From positions 76,594,829 through 76,658,828 of the forward strand of contig OY804588.1 of NCBI GenBank assembly GCA_963680875.1: a stretch of DNA of 64,000 bases, given 5' to 3'. Shown here one piece after another: positions 1-13,046 of this stretch; positions within the stretch are counted from its first letter, which is position 1, and every line of letters starts with the position of its first letter. Below the pieces are notes generated by a model that worked only from the letters and a program-made list of their open reading frames with translations, did not search any database and had not been told where the DNA came from. Origin of the DNA: Bathymodiolus brooksi (Eukaryota > Mollusca > Bivalvia > Mytilida > Modiolidae). The position numbers were made by a program, and so were the translations under genes.

Positions 1-149
1 AACAATTGAAGACAAATGTTGCAATAAGGTGTCCCTCAAAAGATATTTACGTAAATTAACTTTGTTTCGCTATGTTACGGGAAGATACGTTCGTTATTCA
101 GCTTGAAAATATCAAGAAAATCAGGAGCCGTAAATTGAAGACAAACGTA
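1..149. other. AT-rich sequence, nothing recognised
   Basis: There is no gene or clear repeat before the TATTACAAAAGTA-type repeats begin. Confidence 0.5.
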
Positions 150-870
150 GGATAACTGCGTATTACAAAAAGAATGTTATCCAATTACAAAAGTAGGTTA
201 TCTCTGCATAGACCATATATGTATTGCAAACATCTGCTACATACAAATTACAAAAGTAGGTTATCTCTGCATAGACTACATCCGTATTGAAAAGAAGGTT
301 ATATATGTCATAGACTACTTACGTTTTACAAATGTAGGCTAGCTATGCCATAGACCACACATATTACAAAATAAGAACTCAGGTTATCCAACAATAGGCC
401 ATCTATGCATATACTACGTAGATATTCCAAACGTATGTTACCTATGTATTACAAAAGTAGGATGTCTATGCACTACGAAATTAGGATATTTATGGATTGA
501 CTACCTACGTTTTACAAAAGTAGACTACCTACCGATTACAAAAGTATGCTGCCTACCTATTACACAAGTATACTTCCTCCGTATTACACAAGTATGCTGC
601 CTAAGTATTACACACGTATGCTGCCTACGTATTACAAACGTATGCTCCCTACGTATTACAAAAGTAGACTACTTCCGTATTGCAAAAGTAGACTACCTAT
701 CCATTACAGAAGTATGCTGCCTGCGTATTACAAAAGTAGACTACCTCCGTATTACAAAAGTATGCTGCCTACGTATTACAAAAATGTGCTGCCTACGTAT
801 TACAAATGTATGCTACCTACGAAATACAAATGTAGGCTGCTTACGAATTACAAAAGTATGCTCACCACAA
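150..870 (+). repeat. 24-bp minisatellite (TATTACAAAAGTATGCTGCC + TACG)
   Basis: Regular 24-bp units run from about 485 to 870, with degenerate, irregularly spaced copies back to about 150. Because 24 is a multiple of three, an open frame with an 8-residue period (MLPTYYKS type) arises; it is judged non-coding. Confidence 0.85.
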
Positions 871-974
871 CACAAGGTTAAGATGAAAATAATAATCAAG
901 GATGACAACGTCTTGTTAAACATTCCTGTTAATATATGTTATAAGGTCAATGGATTGATAGAATAACAGATAAG

Positions 975-3900
975 ACACACATTACCAGTTTAACTTTCAC
1001 AAGTTCCATTGCTATAAGTACATCCAATGGTTTACGCATACGTATGTTCTTGATAAAAAAATAAAAGGAATAAACCATCAATTACACCAATATCAACAAG
1101 ACGAACACCTTTCATCTCAAATCTCTGCGCTTGCATGGTCTGGGATGTGCGACGGGGTTAAACTGATTAATGGGATTCAAACCCCCTCGTGATAATGGAT
1201 CAAAACAGATATAATAAAGCAATGCAAAAACATACAAATAATGCCAGATTAATTGGTTAGGGAACGAAATTCACATTCAAATAATAGCATTTAAAATGAC
1301 AGGACAGTCTTCATCTTGCGAGCAGTGCAATTGTGTATATGAACTCCTTGCCTATTACAATTAAAGTTGTGTGTGTAACTCTTGTTCATGGACAGGTACA
1401 CCAGATTCAGTAAAACGATGTTAGGTTTGGCAGTGAAAACTAAAAATAGAAAAGATCACATAATAGTGGCGGAATAAAACCTGTCACTGGTCGAGATATT
1501 AAATAGCCAAATATTGTTATTTCTATTACTTGGTGGACTATTAGTCCCCGAGATTATCATCCGCCCAGTAGTCAGTGCTTCTGCACTAACATGGTTTATT
1601 ACATATATTTATTACTGAAATTTAGAGCTCCTAAATAATATAGTTATTAATAAAACCATGGTTCTCCTACCTCAGGAATAGGTGTACTTAGCTAGCCGAC
1701 TGTGACTATCCTGTTTAGGCCCTTTGGTGTTATTGCTCCGAAAACTTATTTGACTTTCCAATCTTTCGATTTTGAGCGTACCTGATGAAGGTTATTCCAG
1801 AAAAGCGCCGTGCTTACCGAATTTGATATCTACATTTGTATATATAAAAACCAACATTATGTACACTATAAAATCAGAAGAGGGCTACCTATTCGGAACA
1901 GCTGCGCTATATACAACCGTCAACTTTAGTAGGATTCCAGTTGCTCGCTCATTAGTTTTCTGTGGTATGTTTTGCAGATCACTATTTATCATTTAGCTTT
2001 TACCTATTAGCCTTATGCTGTCAGTTCTTCTTTGATTTACGCCTTCTGATTACCTCTCATGATGTACTGTATGTATCTAAGCATAGTGTCACATAATATA
2101 TGTATTACCCTTTTACCTCGCATCTATGTATTTGCTTCCACATTTTTAATAGCAACTTTCTGTTTACCTTAGGTTTATTTCTGAGTTGAATATAATAATG
2201 TTGTCTTGCATCATAATGGCTAAAAAGAAAAAAGTAAAACGGCCAAACAATAACCTACAAAACTCGCACCGCTTTTTTTTTTCATTTTTATCATAATACA
2301 TTAACATTAGAAATCACAAATTATTTTGCCAAACGATAGGTAGACATATGAGATATTTGAGTGTGTGAGTGATTGTTGTTTAACGCCAATTCACCAATGT
2401 TTCAGCTATATCAAGGCGAGAACAAGTTATTTTTTAATGAGATGATGATGAGGTTCGCTTTGTGCTAGACCAACACGCTGAGTTGGATTTTTATAGTGGT
2501 AGTTCACTGAAATAGCAGTCCGTTGATTTTAAAATATTCATTATCGTATTTGTTGCAAGAAAAGTATGAAGATACCTAAGTAGTAAAAGACAAAAAAATA
2601 TAAAAGAACAGTCACATGATCCAATCAGAAAATCTTAGTAACAAAGACAAAATATATACCGTCAACAAATGTGTTGTCAATCAAAGACTCGCGTGTGTAT
2701 GATATCAGCTTTAGGGAACTAATTCTCTTCTCATATTTATTTTTTGATATATCACTCCCCATGACTTACTTTCATAATGATTATTTACATTGATTTATTT
2801 AAAGAAATAAATTTAATCATTGGATGCACAGTTTTAGTTTATTGTTGTAACCATGTTCTTGTTTTTTCAGTCCATACGTTATTTTTTTCTAAAATCCAAA
2901 CATTTTCTTTAAATAAACCACTACTATCGGTATATCCCCCACGATGATCGACATTATCACCAGTGTTACCATGGTAACACCTATATATCCGTGAGTATTG
3001 GAAGATATTTTGTCATCCGGGAATTTTCTAAGCGGTGAATGTATGTGGATGTCTTTTCCTTGTCAATGGTCAATTCTGATTTTATTCTATCAAAAGAGCA
3101 AGAGACCAGGTGATATACTGTCCATTGCGGGTGTGTAAACTTTCCACATATTGTTTCTGTCTTCTATGTTTACACGTACAATATTAACATGATCTACAAT
3201 AGAATGTATTTCTAAGATCTGCAATATCCTTCATCTATGGCATATTCAAACTTTTCTTAGTATTTTCAAATGCTTTTTCTTGGTTGCAGAATCCACATCT
3301 GATTTACGACACTAGATAGGGTTAATATTCAGTAACACCTAATGCATACCTTAAAATGTATTTAAACCAATATATTTTTATGAGAATTAATCCAGTTCTT
3401 TCTTCATATATCACTTACCATCGGGTTTGTGACAATAGTGACACAACGGGTGCCACATGTAGTGCAGAAACTGCTTGTCATTCCTCTGTGTCCGAATTCA
3501 CCCCCGTCTATAGTAAGGTTGTCATTCCTATGTGTCCGAGTTCACCCCCGGCTATAGTAAGGTTGTCATTCCTCTGTGTCCGAGCTCATCCCCGGCTATA
3601 GTAAGGTTGTCATTCCTCTGTGTCCGAGTTCACCCCCGGCTATAGTAAGGTTGTCATTCCTCTGTGTCCGAGTTCATCTCCGGCTATAGTAAAGTTGCCA
3701 TTCCTCTGTGTCCGAGTTCACCCCCGGCTATAGTAAGGTTGTCATTCCTCTGTGTCCGAGTTCACCCCCGGCTATTGTAAGGTTGTCATTCCTCTGTGTC
3801 CGAGTTCAACCCCGGCTATAGTAAGGTTGTCATTCCTCTGCGTCCAAGTTCACCCCCGGCTATAGTAAGGTTGTCATTCCTCTGTTTCCAAGTTCACCCC

Positions 3901-4750
3901 CGGCAATAGTAAGGTTGTCATTCCTCTGTGTCAAAGTTCATCCTTGTTATAGTAAGGTTCATGTTGCTCGATAGTTAATTTTATGTGTGAGGTTTTGTAA
4001 ATCATTGTCCTTTGTTTCCTTTTCTGTGATTTACGGTTTCTGATTACCCTTTGATATCTTCAAACTGATTCATTAAAGTAATTACAATCTCTATTCTAGA
4101 CGAAAACAATTGTTTCTTGTTAATGTGATCTTAATACACATTAAGTTCACTAGTCAAACTGTAGCTACAAACTCACAGCCAGATAGTTAGTTCGTCCTTG
4201 ACTTTGGTGGGGGTTCCAGTTGTACAGTAGTACATTTTGTCCAATTACATGTCTTCATGTTTTTGACTCCGTGTTATGATGTCCCATACTCATTAAAATT
4301 GTCACTATTTTTTGCTTTTGCTATGTGTTTTTAGCTTTAGTTTTGGTTTTTTTTTTGCTTATTTTTTTTATTTTAATTTGTTTTTGTTTTGTTTATCTCC
4401 CTTTTTCCATTATTTTATAGTGTATGTTAATCCTATGAATCATGCTTACGTTCTACTTTGTAACCTTTTTTATTTCTTTTCAAATCCAATATTATGTAAA
4501 TGTATTGATTAAATTTAAACAGAAAGAAGTTTTTAATGTGGAAAAACCCATTACAAATATTTATTCATAGTGACGAGGACAGAACATCCAAAATGGCTGG
4601 TGATATTAGCACAAATCGTACAATATCTATTGATAAATTCTAGAATTACTGGAAATATAAGAAACCAATCTGGTGTATAATGAGTAAATTTGAGAATATA
4701 TGTCTTTTCTTATAGACTGGCTTGAAGGTGCGATGATAAACTGGCCATGC
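975..4750 (+). repeat. Module M1, copy A (interspersed or segmentally duplicated unit)
   Basis: It aligns in order with 5045-10370, and in part with 17930-20030 and 22490-24000. Shared landmarks include CCATTGCTATAAGT near 1005/5074, GTTTTAACGCC-type SINE tail sequence near 2385/7725 and CCAGTGTTACCATGG near 2960/8270. It contains a single copy (1170-1205) of the motif that is a 25-bp array in copy B, and a 44-bp array at 3475-3958. No coding sequence was found. Confidence 0.75.
3475..3958 (+). repeat. 44-bp minisatellite in M1 copy A (about 11 units)
   Basis: The unit begins GGTTGTCATTCCTCTGTGTC and ends CCCCCGGCTATAGTAA; starts at 3561 and 3605 give the 44-bp period. It sits inside an interspersed repeat whose unexpanded form is seen at 58455-58650. 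Confidence 0.92.
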
Positions 4751-5045
4751 AGTGACCAAGAGGTCTCTTAAAAAGTAAATATGGTCAAATGAGTATACGA
4801 CGACTTACACGTCCCTTAAAAAGTCAAGCTGCTCAAATGAGTATACCTCGACTTACAGGTGCCCTTAAAAGTCAATCTGGTCAAATGAGTATACGATGAC
4901 TTACAGGTGCCCTTAATAATTCAATCTGATAAATTGACCATACGACGACCTATGAGTCCTTTAAAACGTCAAACTGGAGAAATGAGTATACGTCGACATA
5001 CAGGTCCCTTCAAACGTCAATCTGGTAAAATGAGTATAAGATAGA
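4740..5045 (+). repeat. 49-bp minisatellite (module M2), block 1
   Basis: The unit contains GTCAATCTGGTCAAATGAGT and ATACGACGACYTACAGG, with a ~49-bp period. There are about six diverged copies between M1 copies A and B. Confidence 0.85.
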
Positions 5046-5361
5046 CCTTACCAGTTTACCTTTCACCAATTCCATTGCTATAAGTGCATGCAGTGATTAG
5101 ATCGTGCGCATGTCCTTGATGCAAACCTTCATTCTAATTTGACTACCTCTCATCCAGGCTGACATACCAGATACAGATCAACTAAATATCTATATATAAA
5201 TATCGCTCATTTGATAAATACGAAATTGCACTTAAAACATTGATGGTCATCAATTACAGCCATATCAACAAAACGAACACCTGTCACTTACAATCTCTGC
5301 GCATAGAAATCCAGGTGCTTGCATGTTCTGGAATGTGTGGCGAGATTAAACCGATCAATGA

Positions 5362-5870
5362 GATTCCAACCCTTCGTGAAAAAATGGATTCCAACCTCCT
5401 CGTGATAAATGGATTCCAGCCCCTCGTGATAACTGGATTCCAACCCCATCGTGATCAATGGATTCCAACCCCCATGGATTCCAACTCACTCGTGATAAAT
5501 GGATGCCAACCCCCTCGTGATAAATGGATTCCAACCCCCATGGATTCCAACTCCCTCGTGATAAATGGATTCCAACCCCCGCGTGATAAATGGATTCCAA
5601 CCCCCTCATCATAAATGGATTCCAACCTCCTCGTGATAAATAGATTCCAACCCTCTCGTGATAGATGGATTCCAAACCCCTCGTGATAAATGGATTCCAA
5701 CCCCCTCGTGATCAATGGATTCCAACCCCCTGGTGATAAATGGATTCCAATCCCCTGGTTATTAATGGATTCCAACCCCCTCATGATGAATTGATTCCAA
5801 CCCCGTCGTGATAAATGGATTCCAACCCCCTCGTGATCAATGGATTCCAACCCCCTCGTGATAAATGGAT
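5362..5870 (+). repeat. 25-bp minisatellite (TGGATTCCAACCCCCTCGTG + ATAAA)
   Basis: There are about 20 units, some shortened to TGGATTCCAACCCCCA. Open frames on both strands here (MESIYHERVG-like or WIPTPMDSN-like) are products of the repeat. Copy A of M1 has one unit at the same place. Confidence 0.9.
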
Positions 5871-6159
5871 CAAAACAGATATAACAAAACAATGAAAAAA
5901 ACATACAGAGAATGCCAGAATAATCGGCTAGGGAACGAAATGCACATTCAAATAATACAATAAAAATGTCAGGACAGTCCTGGTCGTGCAGGCATTGCTA
6001 AATATTGCGTATATAAACTCCTTACCTACTAAAATTAAAGTTGTGTGCTTAAGTCTTGTTCGATCATGGACAGGTACACCTGACTCAGCATAATGGTATA
6101 AAGTTTGGCAGTGTGAGCTCAAAACAAAGCAAAGATAACATAATGGTGGGGGAATAATA

Positions 6160-6745
6160 TAAGTTACACAGTGTGCTAGTGACCTAATACGATATATACA
6201 GGGTAAGTAAATTTCATATGGGGCGAGAGCGAAGTTCGAGCCCCATATGGAATTTACTGACCCTGTATATATCGTATTAGGTCACTAGCACACTGTGCAA
6301 CGAATAAATCTTACTGATCAGCTTTGAATGAGGGATTTAAATGTTACTGCATCAAAATTAATAAATATGTAATATCTGTGTTGTGTGTAAGTTATTTTTT
6401 ATGTGTCGCTGTAACAATATTTGGTGAGTTGTGGAATGTTACATTGGTCAAATCATTGAACCAACATTTAGGGGCAAACTTACTCGGGTCAATGCATTTG
6501 TTATTGTAATATTTTAACAAATTAATACGTTTGTTTATTTTTTCAACGTCTGTTGTCAGGGTGAAACGCGCCGGTGTCTCGTTGTTCAACGTTATATTTG
6601 CTTTGAAAGAAAACGAGGAGATAACTCTACTACTAACCGTGTATTAAAAATCTACTGACCGTGTAATGAAAATACACGGTTTCCACGTGATCACTTTAAA
6701 CCAATGATATCCATAGAAGTGTGTAAGAAGTAAAATATAGCATGT
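6160..6745. mobile_element. Foldback element inserted in M1 copy B
   Basis: A ~60-bp inverted repeat (arms 6164-6223 and 6241-6300, loop 17 nt) is followed by ~440 bp of unique tail. Copy A (about 1475-1485) lacks the whole insert, giving an approximate empty site. A 65-codon minus-strand frame in the tail (6392-6589) resembles nothing recognised. Confidence 0.7.
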
Positions 6746-8675
6746 TACTGGTATCCCAATCCTCTACTCTTGATGTCGAGATATTAAATAGCCAAACATT
6801 GTTATTTTTATTACTTGGTCGATACCTCTACCGGTGGATTATTAGTCTACGAGATTATCATTCGCCCAGTAGTTAGTGCTTCTGCACTAGCATAGTTTAT
6901 TATAAATATTTATTACTGAAATTTACAGCTCCTAAATAATATAGTTATTAATAAAACCATGGTTCTCCTACCTCAGGTACTTAGCTAGCCGACTTTGACT
7001 ATGCGGTTTAGGCCCTTTGATGTTATTGCTCCGAAAGCTTATTTGGTTTTCCAATCTTTAGATTTTGAACGAACCTGATGAAGGTTATTCCAGAAACGTG
7101 TCGTGCACATTAAAGTTGATATCTACGTTTGTATATATAAACCAACAATACACACATTATGAGCACTATAACATCAGAAACTAATTACCCATTCGGAACA
7201 CCTGCTTTGTATGTAACCTTCATTTTAGTGGGATGCCAGTTGCTCGCTTTTTTTGTTTTCTGTGGTATATTTCCCAGATAAGTATCTCTCATATTGTCTT
7301 TTATCTTTTAGCCATATGCTGTCTGTCCTTCTTTGATTTACGGTTTCTGATTAGCCCTTTGGTGTCTTCAAACTGTTCTTATGCTGAATAAATAAAACAT
7401 CTGCTCTTACATGTACATCACATCTCATAATACAGAGTACATATCAAAACACAGTGTCACAACATAGATTTCTTACTCTTTTAACTCGCTTCGATACATT
7501 GGCTTCACATTTTCAATAGCAACTTTCAGCTTATCTGAGGGTCATTTCTGAATTATATGACAATGTTGTCTTGCGTCATAATGGCTAAAAAGAAACAAAG
7601 TCAAACGAACAAACAATGACCTACCTACAAAACAAAACTGCTTGTCTTTTTCATTTTATCATAAAACATTATTTTACCAAAGGATAAGCAGACATATGAC
7701 ATATCTCAGTGAGTGATTGTTGTTTAACGCCAATTCAGCAATATTTCAGCTATAGCATGGTCAGAACAAGTTAATGTTTAATGAGATTATGATGAGGTTC
7801 CCTTTGTTTTAGACGAACACGCTGAGTTTGATTCTTACAGTGCTAGTTCACTGAAACAACAGTCCACGGATTGTAGAATATTCATTATCGTATTTGTTAC
7901 AAGAAAAACCTGAAGATACATAAGAGGTAAAAGACAAAAAAATAAAAGAACAGTTCCAGGATCCAATCAAAAAATAGTAGTGACAAAGACAAATATATAC
8001 CCTCAACAAATATATTGCCAATCAAAGACTCCAGCGTGTATATGATATCAGCTTTAGAGAACTATTTCTATTCTTAAATTTTATGAGATATATCCTTCCC
8101 CATGACTTACTGTTATAATGATTATTTACATTGATATATTTAAAGAACGATGCTTAATCATTGGATACACATTTGTGGTTTATTGGCGTAACTATGTTTT
8201 TGTTTACCCAGCTCAAAAGGGTTTTCTAAAATGCAAGCATTTTCTTTAAATAAACCACTAGTATCACCAGTGTTACCATGGTAACACCAATATAACGAAT
8301 AACAATAGATGGTATTCTTTCATCAGGGGAACTGTTAAGGCGAGAAATGTATATAGATGTTTTTTTCTTGTCAATGGTCAATTCTGATTGTATTGTATCA
8401 AAGAGGGAAAGACACGAAACGACATTCCTCATCACCGTGTTTTTGACAACAGTAACCCGATCGTAGCCACAGCTTGTCATTCCTCAGTGTCTGAGTTCGT
8501 TCCCGGCTGTAGTGAGGTACGTGTTGCTCGGTCGTTAGTTTTATATGTGATGTTTTGTAAGTCATTTTCTGTTTGTTATAGACGAAAACAATTGTAATCG
8601 TAAAGCGGTTCACTAGTCAAAATGTATCTACAACACACAGAGTGTTAGTTCGTCCCTGTCTATAGTGTGCTGTGT

Positions 8676-8890
8676 GTTGTTTATTTTGTCCCAGTACAAG
8701 TCTTTATATTTTATATATTATCTTGTTGGCTGTGTGTTGTGATGTGTTGTTGTTTTGCATGTGTACTTGTATTTCTGTTTGCCTGTTTGTTTTGTTTTGT
8801 TTTGTTTGTTTGTTTGCTTGTTTGCTTTCTTTTGTTTGTTTTGTTTGTTTTGTTTGTTTTGCTTGATCTTTTCTCTCTCTTTCCTCTTTT
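8676..8890 (+). repeat. TTTGT/TTTTG low-complexity tract
   Basis: This is a T/G-rich microsatellite-like tract (GTTTGTTTTGTTTGTTTTGT). Hydrophobic F/V/L/C frames over it are artefacts. Similar T/G tracts occur at 4310-4400 and 19590-19700 in the other M1 copies. Confidence 0.8.
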
Positions 8891-9115
8891 TGCTTTTTTG
8901 ATTATCTCCCCTACTCCATTACTTTACAGTGTATGTTAATGCTATGGATCATGTTTACGTTCTACTTTGTAACCTTGTCTATTTCTTTATAAAATACAAA
9001 AGGTAAATGTATTGATTAGATTTAAACCAAAAGAAGTTTTCAATGTGGAAAAACCCATTACAAATATTTGTTGATAGCAAGGAGGACTGAACATCCAAAA
9101 TGGCAGGTAATATTC

Positions 9116-10240
9116 AGGGGCGGATCCAGGATTTATGGTTAGGGGGCGTGAGTAGGCGAGGGTACTGGAGACCTTATGTCCCCCTAGCGGGTCCAGGGCA
9201 GGGCTCTGGGGGTTTGAGGAATTACAGACATTTATTTGAACGACAATTTTGAACCAACCACATGATTTTTATCAGACCAAAGAAACTTGACTTTGAGTCT
9301 TAATTTGGTCGGATAATTGTTAACAGTATGTTTTTGTCAGATTATAGGAACCTAAAGTAAAACTTTTTTGAACAACCGTGATGCGAATTGTTCAACTCAT
9401 GACTGATCGATCACGATATTTTAACCCTTCAAAGAACTATTGGTTTAGTTTTAACGCATTCCTCATTTCACTAATTGATCTGTACTTTCGGTGCTTGTCT
9501 TTTCGGCTTGTTCTATAGTTAATTCTGCCCGTCCGGATGGAACTTTTCTTTTCGTCGTTTGATTCATTCACTGAAAACGTATGATTCGACCGTTCTTGTT
9601 TAAAGACAAACAAAAGCGGAAATTGTCAATACATGAACTTGTTGTTGATTTCTGATTAGCTAATGTAACTAAATTAGATGATCAGAATCGTTTCATGCAG
9701 CATTAATGATAACATATTGGCCTTTGTTTGTCCATAAACAAGAACGAATCATACGTTTTCAATGAATGAACCAACGGCGAAACGAAAAGCTTCATCCGGA
9801 CGGACAGTAATATCATGAAGATGTCTTCTGCGTGTAATTCATCAATTTGTATCTGGTTATGAATGATACTGATGTTGAAAGAACATCAGTATCAGGGTTT
9901 AAGTTTACTAAATGCTTTGATCTGTAAAGATTTGTTTTTCTTATAGCTGTAAAATTGACTGAAGAAATAATGTTTAATTAGCGTGAAAAAATAGTTGATG
10001 TCTGGTACCTCGGAACCAATCAGAATGGAATAAACTTTGAACTACTGACGGCGAATCCATATATAAATCAGCGAAGATACCCAACGTGTATTTACAATGT
10101 GTAGGAATATTTTATTAGAGGTCACGAGTTAACGATTCATGAAAAGGTTGTTTGTTGAACAGCTTAATTAACGTTGTATAACATATGCTTTGTGAAATTT
10201 AGAGGGGGCGCACGCCCCGCACGCCCCCTCTAAATCCGAC
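9116..10240. mobile_element. hAT-like non-autonomous element with internal hairpin
   Basis: It begins CAGGGGCGGATCCAGG and ends TCCGACTCTG, imperfect inverted termini starting CAG, with ATATT on both sides. M1 copies A, C and the 21.3-kb fragment show the uninterrupted site (GTAATATTAATGCAAATCG type). Internal inverted arms at about 9526-9618 and 9721-9806 form a long hairpin. There is no transposase frame. Confidence 0.7.
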
Positions 10241-10369
10241 TCTGATATTCATACAAATCGTACTATATCTATCAATAAATTTTAGAATTACTGAAAATAT
10301 AAGAACCCACACTGGTGTAAAATAAGCAAATTTGAGAATATATGTCTTATAGACTGGTTAGGAGGTCAG

Positions 10370-11025
10370 ATGATAAAATGTGTATACCACGTCCTACAAG
10401 TCCCTTAAAAAAAGTCAATCTGGTCAAATGAGTCCACGACGACTTACAGATCCCTTTAAGAAAGTCAATCTGGTCAAATCCGTATACGACGACTTTCAGA
10501 AACCCTTAAAAAGTCAATCTGGTCAAATAAGTATACGACGACCTACAGGTACCCTTAAACAGTCAATCTGGACAAATGAGTATACGACAACCTACAGGTA
10601 CCTTAAAAACGTCAATCTGGTCCAATGAGTATACGACGACCTGCGGGTCCCTTAAAAAGCCAATCTGGTCAAATGAGCATAAGACGACCTACAGGTCCCC
10701 TAAAGCGTTAACCTTGTCAAATGACCATACGACGACCTACAGGTCCCCTAAAAATTCAATCTGGTAAAATTACCATACGACGACATATGGGTCCTTTAAT
10801 ACGTCAATCTGGTCCCATGAGTATATGGCGACCTACATGGCCCTTAAAAAGTCAATCTAGTCAAATGAGTACACGGTCATCCGCATAAACTCATCAAAAC
10901 GTGAATTTTGTCAAATGAGTATACGACGACCTACAGGAACCTTTAAAAAGTAAATTTGGATAAATGAGCATACGACGACCGACAGAAACTCATCAAAAAA
11001 GTCAATCTGTTCAAATGAGTATATA
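10370..11025 (+). repeat. 49-bp minisatellite (M2), block 2
   Basis: About 13 diverged units of the GTCAATCTGGTCAAATGAGT type. The 82-codon frame at 10380-10628 is a repeat artefact. Confidence 0.88.
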
Positions 11026-11029
11026 AATC

Positions 11030-12080
11030 TTCTTGGTTTATGTGTCGATATTTATATGTTAACAGCCCTGGTATTTCGTAACGTGCTACATGTATCTGTG
11101 TGTTTTATTTTCCTTTAAATATTGTAATTGCCTGTCTGTAAATGTGTATGTTTTGTACTTACTGATTCATATATTGTGTTAAACATGTTTTCATTGAGAA
11201 TTTAAGAGCAGAATTTGGGATGGGATCCGTTAGATACCAAGGAAGTCATATATTGTACATAGTTGAAAAACATACAGTTATGCAATTCGACTTTTGTACC
11301 CATAAAATAATTTAAAGATATAGGTTGTTTATCAGTCTATGAAACACAAATAAAATAATCTGTTTCCGAAGACTGTTCAATTATCATGTGTTTTCAAGTC
11401 GACAAATAATAACGAATTTTAATATTACGTACACAAGCATTATGTACCAATGAATTTTGTTATTTAATTCTTATTAAATTAAAAATCACAGCTGTGGGGT
11501 ATTATTGCAGGCAGATATGTTTATCATGTCTGAGCGGAGGTAAATATTTAGCATCTTTTTTAATTTAAGATATAATAGGTCTAAGCCTCCACAACAATAA
11601 GAGATACAATTAATTTACTGTAACAAAGAACACATTTAGATTGTGCATTGTTTCCTTTGTCGTATGATGTGACAAGACACTAGTTTATTTTACAGCTTAT
11701 TGAAAGACTTTACAATGTATATAATGGTATAAATATATATCAGATACATAATGACGTAAACATAGAGTAGCTTTGTCTAATATCACGATGTTTAAATCTA
11801 AGCCAATAATAAATAAGTGCCAGCCGTAGAAGGTAACATATAGTACCATAGAACACGTTAGTAATGTACATTGTGTCTTGTATTACATGGTTTGGCATCC
11901 CAACACATTGTTTTTTTTTAATTATTTGACTTTGTGAAAATATCATAAATGGCGATCAGGATTGTAAACATCCAGTTGCTTTATCTGTAAATTTGTATGT
12001 TTTGTACATACTGATTCATACACTGTGATGCACAAGTTTGTATTGAGATTTAAAAAATATGATAATTTGCGTTGGGAGAT
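11030..12080 (+). repeat. Module M3, copy 1
   Basis: AT-rich unit with landmarks GTGCTACATGTATCTGTGT (11090), CACAGCTGTGGGGTATTAT (11488) and CCTTTGTCGTATGATGTGAC (11653). It is repeated at 13050, 16840 and 21440. No coding sequence was found. Confidence 0.75.
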
Positions 12081-12094
12081 GCTAGAGACGTTAG

Positions 12095-13035
12095 AGTATA
12101 CGACGACCCACAGGTTCCTTAGTAAAGTAAATCTGGTCAAATGAGCATACGACGATCTACAGACCACTTAAAATGACAATCTGGTCAAATGAGTATACGA
12201 CGACTTACAGGTGCCCTTAAAACGTCAAGCTGGTCAAATGTGTATACCACGACCTACAGGAACCAGCTAAAAATGTCAATCGGTCAAATGATTATACGAC
12301 GACCTCCATGTTCCTTATCAAGTCAATCTGGTCAAATGAGCATACGACGACCTACATGTACCCTTAAGACGTCAATCTGGTCAAATGGATATACATCGAC
12401 CCACGGAAACCCATCATAACCGTCAATCTATTCTTATGCGTATACGTTGACCTAGTTGTTTCTTAGAAACGTTAATCTTGTCAAATGGGTATACCACGAC
12501 CTACAGGAACCCGTAAAATGTCAATCTGGTCAAATGAGTTTACGACGACCTACATGCACCCTTCAAATGGTCAATCTGGACAAATGAGCATACGACGACT
12601 TACAGGTGCCATTAAAAAGTTAATCTGCTCAAGTGAGTATACCACGACCTACTCGTACCTTCAAATACTCAATCTGGTCAAATGAGTTACCACGACCTAC
12701 TTGTACCTTTAAATACTCAATCTGGTCAAATGAGTATACCACGACCTACTCGTACCTTCAAATACTCAATCTGGTCAAATGAGTTACCACGACCTACTTG
12801 TACCTTTAAATACTCAATCTGGTCAAATGAGTATACCACGACCTACTCGTACCTTCAAATACTCAATCTGGTCAAATGAGTAGATCACGACCTACTCGTA
12901 CCTTCAAATACTCAATCTGATCAAATGAGTATACAATGAGCTACAGAAAGCCTTTAATTATCCATATGGACAATGAGTATGCGACGACCCACAGAAAACC
13001 ATGAAAAGGTCAATCTGGTAAAGTGAGTAGGCGAA
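12095..13035 (+). repeat. 49-bp minisatellite (M2), block 3
   Basis: Same unit family as block 2. Units from 12640 to 12920 share a subvariant (ACCACGACCTACTCGTACCT) and alternate in a higher-order pattern of about 98 bp, suggesting a recent local expansion. Confidence 0.88.
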
Positions 13036-13046
13036 TGGGACTGGTT

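Larger units (their letters stand above)
5045..10370 (+). repeat. Module M1, copy B (with insertions)
   Basis: It is colinear with copy A but carries a 25-bp array (5362-5870), a foldback element (about 6158-6745) and a hAT-like element (9116-10240). At the 44-bp array site it has only one unit (about 8476-8520). No coding sequence was found. Confidence 0.72.

Noticed and set aside
546..881. 111-codon frame with MLPTYYKS repeats
   Set aside because: Period-24 minisatellite; degenerate copies upstream are out of frame and contain stops.
5240..5904. Repetitive frames of 106-149 codons on both strands
   Set aside because: They follow the 25-bp satellite; units shift frame and have indels without codon conservation.
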